DNA from: Vibrio nitrifigilis
Lineage (GTDB): Bacteria; Pseudomonadota; Gammaproteobacteria; Enterobacterales; Vibrionaceae
Length of the DNA stretch: 64,000 nucleotides
Direction: 5' to 3'
Assembly: GCF_015686695.1 (NCBI RefSeq)
Contig: NZ_JADPMR010000004.1
Location: forward strand, 1,178,001-1,242,000
In this document: piece by piece, positions 26,277 through 35,024 of the stretch
Position numbering within the stretch: the first letter of the stretch is position 1
Layout of the letters: each line of letters starts with the position of its first letter
Position numbers and translations under genes: made by a program
The notes under the pieces: generated by a model
What the model was told of the DNA's origin: nothing
Database searches by the model: none
The model's input: the letters and a program-made list of their open reading frames with translations, nothing else

Positions 26277-26594
26277 TTAATGGGCAAATTTCAGCAGCAC
26301 CACACCAGACATAATCAACATCACTCCCATATAACGCACCATCGATGTAGGATCGTTGTAGAATAAAATGCCAACTAAAAAGGTGCCTGCTGCACCAATC
26401 CCAGTCCAAACTGCATAAGCAGTTCCCATCGGAATTGATTTTTGAGCAAGAAATAACAGAGTACCGCTGATTACCATAAACGCGATTGCCATCCCTATAC
26501 CAAGCCATTTACATGTACCAGATTGAGCTAATTTCAATCCGATTGGCCATCCAATCTCAGTTAATCCTGCTAACACCAAGTAGAACCAGCTCAT
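26277..26594 (-). CDS. sugE: SMR exporter of the SugE/Gdx type
   Basis: A 105-residue four-helix inner-membrane protein. The essential glutamate is E13 in LVLAGLTEIGW. GTAYAVWTGIGAAGTF marks the SugE branch, whose members export guanidinium with protons rather than broad drugs. I found no guanidine riboswitch hairpins ahead of it. A palindrome (26645-26660) in the shared promoter gap suggests control by the divergent LysR gene. AAGAGGAG precedes the start. Confidence 0.9.
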   Translation of the reverse strand: MSWFYLVLAGLTEIGWPIGLKLAQSGTCKWLGIGMAIAFMVISGTLLFLAQKSIPMGTAYAVWTGIGAAGTFLVGILFYNDPTSMVRYMGVMLIMSGVVLLKFAH

Positions 26595-26644
26595 AACACG
26601 TTACTCCTCTTAGTTAGAACAGGTGATTTGCGCGACATAGTATC

Positions 26645-26660
26645 AACTATTATGATAGTT
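26645..26660. promoter_or_regulatory. Palindrome in the sugE-LysR promoter gap
   Basis: AACTAT-TATG-ATAGTT is a perfect 6-bp inverted repeat in the 95-bp divergent gap. LysR regulators commonly bind such sites to control the neighbour and themselves. Confidence 0.45.
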
Positions 26661-26689
26661 AAAAGTTAATTACTATCGAATTTTTTCAT

Positions 26690-27574
26690 ATGTTGAGTTT
26701 GGAACAAGTTAAGATGCTCGTGCTTTCCGCAGAGCTCGGATCATTTTCAGCCTGTGCGCGACGGATGGGAAAAGTACAATCCGCAGTCAGCCATGGTATT
26801 AGTAGTTTAGAGATCGATTTAGGTGTCGAGCTTTTTGATCGCTCTTCCAGAAGCCCAAAGCTGACTGCTGCAGGTGAGCGCTTACTACGCAGCGCAAAGA
26901 CTCTATTATCACAATCAGATGAGCTGGAACGCATCGCAGATGCTATTCAACGTAAAGAAGAAGGGGTACTCACTATTGCGATAGATGATGGATTATTTAT
27001 TCCAGAGATGAGTAACCTTTTGCCGCAATTGGCCAATAAATTCCCTTTTCTTCAGTTAGACTTGCTCACCTTAGCATCGACAGATATTAGCCATGAGGTT
27101 GCCAATGGTGACGTCGATTTGGGCATTATGTTTTCCGAAATTGAAGAGTTGAAGCAAGTCGATTTTTGCTACGTTGGCAGTGTTGACTACATAGCAGTGT
27201 GTCATCCGGATTTTGCTTTAGCCTCACATCCGGTTATTTCAGCATCAGATTTAGTTCCCTACCGCCAAGTTGCGATTCGAGGAAGGCTGAAACAAGAGTC
27301 ACAATCTCTCATCAGCATGTCACCGAAAGTATGGTGGTGCTCAAGCCATCACAGTGCACTGCAGTTAGTACAACAAAAAGTCGGTTGGGCATATTTACCT
27401 GAGTTTTTGGTTGAGACTCTTATTGCATCGGGTGAACTGCATCATCTGCAAGTCGCCTTTGATTATAAGCCGTGGTCGGTTCCTATCGATTTAGTGTTCA
27501 AAAAAGGGGGACCTCATGGACCAGCCTATCAATGGTTATTTGATGAAATAAAAGCCATGTACGCAAAACAGTAA
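26690..27574 (+). CDS. LysR-family regulator
   Basis: A 294-residue transcription factor. The helix-turn-helix occupies about residues 18-37 (GSFSACARRMGKVQSAVSHG) and the linker continues LFDRSSRSPKLTAAGERLL. The remainder is the inducer-binding domain. It is divergent from sugE with a palindrome between them, so sugE is the first candidate target. The inducer is unknown. Confidence 0.88.
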   Translation: MLSLEQVKMLVLSAELGSFSACARRMGKVQSAVSHGISSLEIDLGVELFDRSSRSPKLTAAGERLLRSAKTLLSQSDELERIADAIQRKEEGVLTIAIDDGLFIPEMSNLLPQLANKFPFLQLDLLTLASTDISHEVANGDVDLGIMFSEIEELKQVDFCYVGSVDYIAVCHPDFALASHPVISASDLVPYRQVAIRGRLKQESQSLISMSPKVWWCSSHHSALQLVQQKVGWAYLPEFLVETLIASGELHHLQVAFDYKPWSVPIDLVFKKGGPHGPAYQWLFDEIKAMYAKQ

Positions 27575-27611
27575 ATCAACTGTGATATGCATGGCGCAAG
27601 GCACAGCTATA

Positions 27612-27641
27612 AAAAAACCACGACGTTAGACGCCGTGGTTC
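27612..27641 (-). terminator. Terminator of the parD-like/map unit
   Basis: AACCACG and CGTGGTT arms (27617-27623, 27635-27641), extended by inner pairs, are followed on the minus strand by TTTTTTTAT. Confidence 0.85.
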
Positions 27642-27667
27642 GATACTGTATACTGATTTTGCTGAGA

Positions 27668-28456
27668 TCAACCGATTCTAGGTTGTGTCTCTTCATCCCG
27701 ATACGTAAGTACTTCATAACCATTGGCGGTCACGAGTACCGTATGTTCTGATTGTGCCGACAATTTTTTATCGCGCGTAATGACGGTCCAACCATCACGT
27801 TTATTTTTAATTTTTGCCGTACCTTGGTTAATCATTGGCTCAATAGTAAAAATCATCCCTTCTTTTAATTTGAGCCCAGTGCCTCGACGGCCATAATGAA
27901 GAACATGTGGCGCTTCATGCATTTCTTGGCCAATACCGTGACCACAATACTCGCGCACTACACTATAACCATTTGTTTCAGCGTATTTTTGAATCGCATA
28001 ACCGATATCACCCAAGGTTGCGCCAGGCTTAACTTGTTTGATCCCTTCCCACATAGCTTCATAGGTGGTGTTAACCAGTTTTTTCGCCAACGGCGATGCC
28101 TCTGGCATCACATACATTTTACTAGAATCAGCGATATAACCATTTTTCTCTAGTGTAATATCACAGTTAATAATATCTTTGGCTTTCAGAGCTTGTCCTT
28201 CTTTAGGAACACCGTGGCAAACCACCTCATTAATAGAGGTATTGAGAACATATTGGTAATCATACTGACCTTTACTCGCAGGGCGAGACTGCAGTTCATT
28301 AACAATAAAATCTTCTACTTTGTCGTTGATTTCCATTGTCGTAACACCTGGCACGACAAAACCATCAAGCATCGCAAATACCTTGGCTAAAAGCTTGCCA
28401 GATTGGCGCATTAACTCTTGTTCTTGTTGATTTTTAATAATGACAGTTTCAGTCAT
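27668..28456 (-). CDS. map: Type I methionine aminopeptidase
   Basis: A 262-residue dinuclear metalloenzyme that removes the initiator methionine. All five metal ligands are present: D99, D110, H173 (YCGHGIG), E206 (FTIEPM) and E237 (SEHTV). H81 of VCHGVP is the substrate-binding histidine. The usual NxDVT text is here NCDIT. It lies four bases after a ParD-like gene whose last codons contain its AGAGGAG ribosome site. It is not beside rpsB or tsf, so it is probably a second Map. Confidence 0.93.
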   Translation of the reverse strand: MTETVIIKNQQEQELMRQSGKLLAKVFAMLDGFVVPGVTTMEINDKVEDFIVNELQSRPASKGQYDYQYVLNTSINEVVCHGVPKEGQALKAKDIINCDITLEKNGYIADSSKMYVMPEASPLAKKLVNTTYEAMWEGIKQVKPGATLGDIGYAIQKYAETNGYSVVREYCGHGIGQEMHEAPHVLHYGRRGTGLKLKEGMIFTIEPMINQGTAKIKNKRDGWTVITRDKKLSAQSEHTVLVTANGYEVLTYRDEETQPRIG

Positions 28457-28460
28457 TCAT

Positions 28461-28667
28461 TCACTCCTCTGCACATACGTCTTCTGGTATTTCAACATCT
28501 TTCATCAGCTGAGCAATGATGTCGTTAAAGGACAAGCCAGGATTTTTTTCAGCCAACATTCCAATTTTCATCCAAAATTCCGCTTGTGAGTTTATCGAAC
28601 GCAGCATAACTGCACTCGCTTTGCGTACTTCCGCATGCAAATTATCTGAGATTTTTACAATACCCAT
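28461..28667 (-). CDS. ParD-like antitoxin-family protein
   Basis: A 68-residue protein starting MGIVKISDNLHAEVRKASAV and continuing MLRSINSQAEFWMKIGMLAE. This is the ParD_like family with a ribbon-helix-helix-type N terminus. The start at 28667 is set by the conserved MGIVKI; a longer in-frame form begins at 28730. No ParE toxin is nearby. Instead it is coupled to map. Whether it controls map is unknown. Confidence 0.75.
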   Translation of the reverse strand: MGIVKISDNLHAEVRKASAVMLRSINSQAEFWMKIGMLAEKNPGLSFNDIIAQLMKDVEIPEDVCAEE

Positions 28668-28922
28668 AATATACGTTTCATATATAAAACATATACGCAT
28701 GATAGGCTTATTTATTGAACATTCAACCATGTAAAAATCAAGGTTAATACACTACTAACAAAGAATTACCTTGCATAATTCTTTGTGGCTATTTTAAAAA
28801 TCCAAATAATAACCTATTGATTTAAAATAAAAATTAAAACAAAAAAAGCAAATAAGAATATTAGATTTATACGCTTTTATTTATATACTTAAACATACCT
28901 TTTCACCATTAAAGATCAGCGA

Positions 28923-29450
28923 ATGAAGAAAATCGTATTGGGTTGTATTCTGTGGTCTCTATTAGTGTTAACTATCATTGGTAGTGTTTTGCTTCCTATC
29001 CAAACCGATCGCGTTGTGTCTTTACACAACATTGAACCACAAAAAAATAGTGCATTAGTCTTTTTCGGTTTTCCAACATGTTCAGGAAGTTGTCCTGTCA
29101 CCATGGCCTACCTTACCGACATGATTCAAACATGGCCAAACGATGGCACTGATTCTCCCGATATCATATTTATTAACATTGACTTAGACAGTAATGAACA
29201 TGCAACACAAGAGTACGCGCAGAGCTTTCATTCCTCTTTTTATGGCTACCAGCCCACATATAAACAATTAAAACAATTTACAGCTGACTTTGGCCTCAAC
29301 ATCAAAAAAATCCAAGATGACATATCGCATAAAGCAAGAACTTATTATATCGAGAAGCAAGGTAGTCAGTGGCGGCTAAAACAAGTATTTAACCCAGAGC
29401 GATTGGAATACGCACAACTATCCAACGCCCTCTCAACCGACGGAATATAG
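28923..29450 (+). CDS. SCO1/SenC-family protein
   Basis: A 175-residue thioredoxin-fold protein tethered by an N-terminal helix (residues 4-24). It has the copper-binding pair C53-x3-C57 in PTCSGSCP and the third ligand H136 in ISHKARTYYIE, as in SCO copper chaperones for cytochrome oxidase. No oxidase genes are nearby; the next gene, two bases later, is a chemoreceptor. A role in redox or copper sensing with that receptor is possible but inferred. Confidence 0.85.
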   Translation: MKKIVLGCILWSLLVLTIIGSVLLPIQTDRVVSLHNIEPQKNSALVFFGFPTCSGSCPVTMAYLTDMIQTWPNDGTDSPDIIFINIDLDSNEHATQEYAQSFHSSFYGYQPTYKQLKQFTADFGLNIKKIQDDISHKARTYYIEKQGSQWRLKQVFNPERLEYAQLSNALSTDGI

Positions 29451-29452
29451 AC

Positions 29453-31021
29453 ATGTTTAAATATCTATTTATGCCGTACAACGCCGCACTGACACCAGAG
29501 CTAAAACAGGCGTTTACTGACGACTTTAAAAATACAGATAAGATTCTTATTGCCGTATGTGTCGTTTACTTTTTGCTTGTCGCTGGTGCCACATCGCAAC
29601 AATATGGCTACTATAAACTCGGTCTAATCGGTGGAGGCATAGCAGCGATCATACCGTTGATTGCCTATTTTACGATGGCAGGGACAGTTATGTGCCGCGT
29701 GATCATTGCCACCGCGCTTATGTTGTTTTTTATTATTACGACACAACAATCCAATGGGTTGGGAGAAGGACATTTTGTCTTTTTCGTTAACTTAGCGATG
29801 CTCACCCGCTACCGTGATTGGACTCCACTTCTAACCGGATTCCTTGTTGCAGGTATTTACCATTTTGCTATCACCTATTGCCAATTTGCGGGTGTCTCTT
29901 TAGGCGGTATCAATCTGCTGATATTTTCTTGGGGAGATGAAACGAGCTGGGGACTGCTTGCGCCGTTGACCTATCATTTGGTCATTGCAATCATCGCATT
30001 CGTCGTAGGAAGCTATTACGTATTAGAAGGTAACCGCAACTTTACCGAATCCCACATGATTAAAAACGCGGTTAAACGAGGCTATCGAGGTGACATGACA
30101 TCGCACCTCAACACTGAATTGGTCGACACTGAACTTACAAAACAAACCAATCAGTTTTTTATGTCGATTAGAGAGACATTAACAAAATTCGTCTCAGTCA
30201 CGCACTCTCTGACTCAACATACTTACGAATTATCAACGTCTTCTCAAACTTTAGCGAGCAGTGCCTCTTCCCAAAGTTCTGAAATACGTGGCATTACTCA
30301 CTCAGTGGAAGAAATGGTCGAAGCAACTCGCGCTATTGCAGAAAATGCCGAAGAGACGTCACATGGTTCCCAGCAATGTGTTACAGCATCAACAGAAGGA
30401 GCAAATGCGGCGAACCGTTTTAGTCAATCAATTGCCTCATTAGCGAAAGAAGTCGGCGCTGCGGGTTCAATTATGGATGAAATAGAAAACCGTGGTCAAC
30501 AAATCAACAGCATAGTATCAGCCATTCGTGGTATCGCGGAGCAAACTAACTTATTAGCACTGAATGCTGCGATTGAAGCTGCCCGTGCAGGTGAACAAGG
30601 CAGAGGCTTTGCCGTAGTAGCTGATGAAGTACGGGTTCTTTCTCAGCGCACACATACATCGACAGAAGAGATCACTGCTATGATCCAATCTTTTCAAGAG
30701 ATCACGTCGAACGCCAGCACCTCAATGCAATCTTGCCAAGAACTGGCAGCATCATCCGTTGAAGAATCTCATGGTGTGCAAGAACACTTTGACACCATTT
30801 CTACCACTATTGATTCGATAAATAATCGCGTCGCTCAAATTGCGACAGCGGCAGAACAACAATCGATGACGAATACAGAAATCAGTAATAACGTCACCCA
30901 AGTTTCTACTTCTGCACAAACTTTTACCGATGAATCAAAAGGCATCGACCAACATGCGCAAGAGTTACGTCAACTTAACGAAGAACTCAACACCATACTT
31001 CAGCATTTTAAGCTGAGTTAA
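29453..31021 (+). CDS. Methyl-accepting chemotaxis protein without periplasmic domain
   Basis: A 522-residue chemoreceptor. Residues 30-205 form about six membrane helices instead of the usual two with a periplasmic sensor. No HAMP domain is obvious. The cytoplasmic signalling rod includes the highly conserved hairpin tip EQTNLLALNAAIEAARAGEQ around residue 363 and then GRGFAVVADEVRVLS. It follows the SCO gene by two bases and is almost certainly co-transcribed. A bidirectional terminator comes after it. Confidence 0.9.
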   Translation: MFKYLFMPYNAALTPELKQAFTDDFKNTDKILIAVCVVYFLLVAGATSQQYGYYKLGLIGGGIAAIIPLIAYFTMAGTVMCRVIIATALMLFFIITTQQSNGLGEGHFVFFVNLAMLTRYRDWTPLLTGFLVAGIYHFAITYCQFAGVSLGGINLLIFSWGDETSWGLLAPLTYHLVIAIIAFVVGSYYVLEGNRNFTESHMIKNAVKRGYRGDMTSHLNTELVDTELTKQTNQFFMSIRETLTKFVSVTHSLTQHTYELSTSSQTLASSASSQSSEIRGITHSVEEMVEATRAIAENAEETSHGSQQCVTASTEGANAANRFSQSIASLAKEVGAAGSIMDEIENRGQQINSIVSAIRGIAEQTNLLALNAAIEAARAGEQGRGFAVVADEVRVLSQRTHTSTEEITAMIQSFQEITSNASTSMQSCQELAASSVEESHGVQEHFDTISTTIDSINNRVAQIATAAEQQSMTNTEISNNVTQVSTSAQTFTDESKGIDQHAQELRQLNEELNTILQHFKLS

Positions 31022-31032
31022 TCGAGCGGATT

Positions 31033-31056
31033 TAACAGGGCTAGATAGCCCTGTTA
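31033..31056. terminator. Bidirectional hairpin terminator at 31.0 kb
   Basis: TAACAGGGCTA and TAGCCCTGTTA pair perfectly over 11 bp around GA, between the convergent MCP and pentapeptide genes. Confidence 0.75.
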
Positions 31057-31080
31057 ATATCAAGCTGAACTTAAGTCAAA

Positions 31081-31788
31081 CTAACACACCTTAACCTGTT
31101 CAGTGACACCCAATCGTTGAGCTTGAAAAGCGTTCAAAAATGCACCGGTAAAATCCACATACTCAGACTTTGTGCCAATCAAGTTAGTTTCACGTAGGTC
31201 ACTGCCCAAGAAGGATATTGGTGCACTGCTCGTAATATTGAGGTTGCCACCCACAAAACGACAATGGTTGAATCGAACATTTTGGCTATCACAAGAAGCC
31301 AAATCACACTCAACAAAGGTCGCAGCTTCAATAGAAAAATCACTGAACTCGATTGATTGCCCTGTACAACATTCCCAACGGCTTTGACTTTGAGTGGATT
31401 CAGGCTCATTAAACGCAATATCTTTCCACACAGAGCCAGTTAATGTGCAATGGCTTAATGATAAACGATAGGCTATCGTTGAACGGATCAGACACCCCGA
31501 CAGATTACAATGTTCAAATTTAGTGCCTATCAAGGATGTTTTTGTGAATTGGCACACTTGGTCATCGACAAAAAAATCACAACGATGAAATGACGAATGA
31601 TTACATTGAGCGTTGGAAAAATCACAACCGATAAACTGACAGTCAGTAAATACCACGTTTTCCAATGTAGCGTTTTCAAATGATACGTGATGAAAAGAAC
31701 ATGACGAAATAGTACCTCCGTGTTGAGCGATTAACACTTGGATATTCGTTATATCGTTTGTTTGATAATGATGCTGATATTGAGTCAT
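31081..31788 (-). CDS. Pentapeptide-repeat protein
   Basis: A 235-residue protein formed mostly of degenerate A(D/N)LxX repeats, for example FENATLENVVFTDCQFIGCD and SDLRETNLIGTKSEYVDFTG. It should fold as a right-handed quadrilateral beta-helix. It is notably cysteine- and serine-rich. The size and the C-terminal stretch after the repeats resemble Qnr proteins that shield DNA gyrase, but the similarity is loose and I do not claim quinolone protection. It is a single gene on the minus strand. Confidence 0.8.
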   Translation of the reverse strand: MTQYQHHYQTNDITNIQVLIAQHGGTISSCSFHHVSFENATLENVVFTDCQFIGCDFSNAQCNHSSFHRCDFFVDDQVCQFTKTSLIGTKFEHCNLSGCLIRSTIAYRLSLSHCTLTGSVWKDIAFNEPESTQSQSRWECCTGQSIEFSDFSIEAATFVECDLASCDSQNVRFNHCRFVGGNLNITSSAPISFLGSDLRETNLIGTKSEYVDFTGAFLNAFQAQRLGVTEQVKVC

Positions 31789-32492
31789 CAGTGATGCTCT
31801 CTAAATTACGGATGATTAATGATGGCGATTATACCTAAGTCTCTGTATGTGCGAGGATTCACAGATCAATAATTCGTGCATGTTTATCATGTTTTGCACT
31901 CCGTTTGTTCTATTTCTTTCCGGTTGCTGCAGAACTTAGCAACCCGATCATACTCGAATGCCTCTCCCTAATCCGAGAAAATGTTTAAAATTTAAAGCGC
32001 TAATCAAAAATCCTTCGCATTATGACAAAGTGTGGGATTGCCCTAGCACCTCGGTTGTAACCATCAGCATCACCAACACTTGTTAGCAATAGCAGTGAAG
32101 TGCACACCAAACATTAATAGGAACCGCTCGGTTTTATCTAGAAAATCCCTAAAATCACTTTAATTTTAATATTTGCATAATTCAAAATCATCCTTATTTA
32201 ACAAATAGTTATATTGATAAAGATAATTTAAAATGCAAAAACCGTGATCGAAATAACTTATTTGTAGATTTGCGAAAATTTTTTATTGCGCAGAAAAAAT
32301 TCTGAATCTAATATTCAACTGCTTCTTGATGATAGCCAATCCTAGTACATCACAAACTCATTGTGGCAAGGCGATAGAGCAACTATCCAAGAGTGACTTT
32401 GACGGCGTTTACACGCTTTTATTTTCGCTCCGCTTTTCTTGCTCTTTAACCACATATGTGAGGAAAGCTTGTTACTGTATAGGAGGGCTATT
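31789..32492. other. Intergenic and leader region upstream of the decarboxylase
   Basis: About 700 bp with no supported gene. It is strongly A+T-rich from 32150 to 32320, as expected of a promoter. A single repeat terminus (TATACCTAAGTCTC) is at 31830. An 81-codon frame at 32326-32571 runs into the decarboxylase gene; I see no match to known polyamine leader peptides. Confidence 0.5.
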
Positions 32493-33680
32493 ATGGCTCG
32501 CTCAGTATTGGATTTTTCCGCATTTTCTCACTCTGTATCTTCAGAAGAAACTCATCTTATTGAATCATTAGTTGCTCAATACGGCGCACCACTTATGCTG
32601 CTTGACTGCGATAGCATTCGTCAGCAATACCGTGCGTTAAAAGCAGCACTTCCAGGCGTGACTTTGCACTTTGCATTGAAACCACTACCGCTCCCCGCTG
32701 TAGTGCAAACCCTGCTAGCTGAAGGTGCGAGCTTTGACTTAGCGACATCCGGTGAAGTTGATCTGGTCTCACGAGAAGGTGTTCCAGCAGAACGTACCAT
32801 TCATACTCACCCAATAAAACGTGATGCTGATATTCGCGATGCATTGGCGTATGGCTGCGACGTATTTGTTGTTGATAACATGAATGAGTTAGAAAAATTC
32901 ATTCCTTATCGTGACCAAACAGACGTATTAATCCGTTTAAGTTTCCGTAACGCTGAAGCGTTTGCTGATTTATCGAAGAAATTCTGTTGTTCGGCAGATG
33001 GAGCAATTGAAATTGCGACTCGTGCACAAGAATTGGGGATTCGTATCAAAGGCTTGTCGTTCCATGTCGGTTCACAAACCATCGACCCAACCAAATATGT
33101 AGACGCGATTCACGCGTGCCATGAGGTAATGGTACGTATTGCGGAGCTTGGCCTTCCTGCGATCAGTACACTTGATATCGGTGGTGGATTCCCAGTGGCA
33201 TATAATGATGAAGTGATGCCTATCGACCAATTCTGCCAACCGATTAACGAGGCACTGGCCTGTTTGCCAGATACCGTTCAGGTTCTCGCAGAACCAGGGC
33301 GCTTTATCGTTGCTCCAGCAATGACGAACGTCGCTTCAGTGATGGGACAAGCCGATCGTGAAGGTGAAACTTGGTACTACTTAGACGACGGTGTGTATGG
33401 TTCGTTCAGCGGTTTGATTTTTGACCATGGCGATTACCCTATTATCTCTCTAAATCAAGAAGGTGAACGTTTCCCAAGCGTTTTAGCTGGGCCAACTTGT
33501 GACAGTATTGACGTGGTTGCAGAACATATTTTGCTACCAAAACTCAATAATGGTGATTTGATTATCACCCGCATGATGGGCGCGTACAGCAGTGCAACAG
33601 CGACAGACTTTAACTTCTTCAAACGTGCACAAACTGTTGTGTTAAACGACATTGCACTTGAAAATCGTATGATTGGCTAA
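32493..33680 (+). CDS. Lysine/ornithine decarboxylase, type III PLP fold
   Basis: A 395-residue alanine-racemase-fold decarboxylase that makes putrescine or cadaverine. PLP binds K63 in FALKPLPLP. HVGSQT and the GGGFPV stretch hold the phosphate. The catalytic cysteine is C336 in GPTCDSIDV. The start is fixed by a perfect AGGAGG seven bases ahead; a longer frame begins at 32439. The family resembles the dual lysine/ornithine enzyme described in V. vulnificus; substrate choice is not decided here. Confidence 0.88.
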   Translation: MARSVLDFSAFSHSVSSEETHLIESLVAQYGAPLMLLDCDSIRQQYRALKAALPGVTLHFALKPLPLPAVVQTLLAEGASFDLATSGEVDLVSREGVPAERTIHTHPIKRDADIRDALAYGCDVFVVDNMNELEKFIPYRDQTDVLIRLSFRNAEAFADLSKKFCCSADGAIEIATRAQELGIRIKGLSFHVGSQTIDPTKYVDAIHACHEVMVRIAELGLPAISTLDIGGGFPVAYNDEVMPIDQFCQPINEALACLPDTVQVLAEPGRFIVAPAMTNVASVMGQADREGETWYYLDDGVYGSFSGLIFDHGDYPIISLNQEGERFPSVLAGPTCDSIDVVAEHILLPKLNNGDLIITRMMGAYSSATATDFNFFKRAQTVVLNDIALENRMIG

Positions 33681-33703
33681 CCATCCAGTTATGACTTGCA
33701 CAA

Positions 33704-33732
33704 AAAATGGCGCTCTTAAAGCGCCATTTTTA
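33704..33732. terminator. Bidirectional terminator after the decarboxylase
   Basis: AAAATGGCGCT and AGCGCCATTTT pair over 11 bp with a 5-nt loop; T-runs exist on both strands. Confidence 0.9.
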
Positions 33733-33744
33733 TTCTCTCTTTCG

Positions 33745-34170
33745 TTATTTAGCAAATAACTGTCCCATATCTTGAAACGCCTTAAATTCAAGCGCATTTC
33801 CACATGGATCGAGGAAAAACATTGTAGCCTGCTCACCCACTTCGCCTTTAAAACGAATGTAAGGTTCAATAACAAACTCTGTGTTATGCTCTTTTAGGCG
33901 TTCAGCTAGAGCATGCCAATCATCCCAATCAAGCACAACACCAAAGTGTGGTACTGGCACATCATGACCATCAACTGGATTGGTATGAGCAGACTGTTGA
34001 GACGGTGTTTTAGGATGCTCGTGAATAACCAGCTGATGCCCAAAAAAGTTGAAATCAACCCACTGAGTGCTCGAACGCCCTTCTTCGAGACCAAAAACTT
34101 GACCATAAAAATGGCGTGCCGCAGGTAAATCATAAACTGGTATTGCTAGATGAAATGGATTAACTTTCAT
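33745..34170 (-). CDS. VOC-family (glyoxalase-like) protein
   Basis: A 141-residue protein with two beta-alpha-beta-beta-beta modules. Possible metal ligands are H7 of FHLAIPV, the H in VPHFGVVLDWDDW and E of CGNALEFKAF. Such proteins act as lyases, dioxygenases or resistance factors, and this sequence does not reveal which. The end FLDPCGNALEFK is typical. It converges on the decarboxylase gene. Confidence 0.85.
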   Translation of the reverse strand: MKVNPFHLAIPVYDLPAARHFYGQVFGLEEGRSSTQWVDFNFFGHQLVIHEHPKTPSQQSAHTNPVDGHDVPVPHFGVVLDWDDWHALAERLKEHNTEFVIEPYIRFKGEVGEQATMFFLDPCGNALEFKAFQDMGQLFAK

Positions 34171-34422
34171 ATTCCCTCAATGTATTACTACTTCCATGTG
34201 TATCCAATATTAGATGACCATTTGTTATCGCCTTGCGACAACGTACTTCATAATAACTAAGCAAGCTCAGATGAGAAGCAGTAAATTTTTATGTGATTAG
34301 ATAAAATTTACTTATGCCCAACGGTAGACATCACGCTTACGCTACTTTAGTCCAAATTGCTCTATTTGGCCTATTTCCCCTCTGTGGCATTGTGATGCTG
34401 GCTTCGGTTCAATCTAACCGCC

Positions 34423-34974
34423 TCATATTTCGTAATTATTTTTAATACCAATATCGAAATGGAGCGGCATACGCCATTTTGCTAATGAGAGAAAAGTAAA
34501 AATAACCCCACTTAACAGAAGTAAAATTCCCGCTATTTCAAACCATTGAAAGAAAATAAGTAATACAGAGGGTGCCAAAAATAGTGGTATTGTTTTTAGA
34601 CCAATTACGCGAAAGCAAAATGATTCTTTTAGCGCAATCCCACTAAAAGTAACAAAGATAAAACCAAGAGTTAACCACCAAAACTGCCAATGGTAATCAG
34701 CGACGATAAGTATGGCAGATACCCATGTCGACCATTGAATAACGAATCGGATCACTTTGCTATACACATGAATATTAGCGGCACAAATGACGGCGGATAT
34801 GAAGGCAATAACGATCGAACTATGAAGACTGACGCCGTTCTGTGGCATGCGATGCAGAAAATTAAGACCAAGCAGGAACAGAGAGAAAGCAAATAAGGAG
34901 ATACCTAAACGGTAAAAACAAACGCTCAACTTATCAAGGACGTCGAGCGTATCTTGGTATTCTGGGTTAGCCAT
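34423..34974 (-). CDS. Integral membrane protein, DUF2301-like
   Basis: A 183-residue inner-membrane protein with about six hydrophobic helices, starting after a short polar N terminus (MANPEYQDTLDVLDKLS). The stretch FSGIALKESFCFRVIGLKTI resembles the DUF2301 family as I remember it. Function unknown. The spacer on its 3' side (34171-34422) contains no feature I can support. Confidence 0.6.
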   Translation of the reverse strand: MANPEYQDTLDVLDKLSVCFYRLGISLFAFSLFLLGLNFLHRMPQNGVSLHSSIVIAFISAVICAANIHVYSKVIRFVIQWSTWVSAILIVADYHWQFWWLTLGFIFVTFSGIALKESFCFRVIGLKTIPLFLAPSVLLIFFQWFEIAGILLLLSGVIFTFLSLAKWRMPLHFDIGIKNNYEI

Positions 34975-35024
34975 GGGAGTTACCTAACATAAAGAAGGAG
35001 TTAGTATAACCCACGCTGAAGTAT

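Noticed and set aside
26595..26689. Guanidine riboswitch for sugE
   Set aside because: The paired hairpins with ACGR loops expected for the guanidine-II type are absent in the short gap.
31081..31788. Quinolone-resistance gene qnr
   Set aside because: Fold and size are similar, but the repeats and C terminus do not clearly match Qnr; kept as a general pentapeptide protein.
32326..32571. 81-codon frame as a polyamine-sensing leader peptide
   Set aside because: No resemblance to known leader peptides such as speFL, and it overlaps the decarboxylase start out of frame; regulation cannot be claimed.
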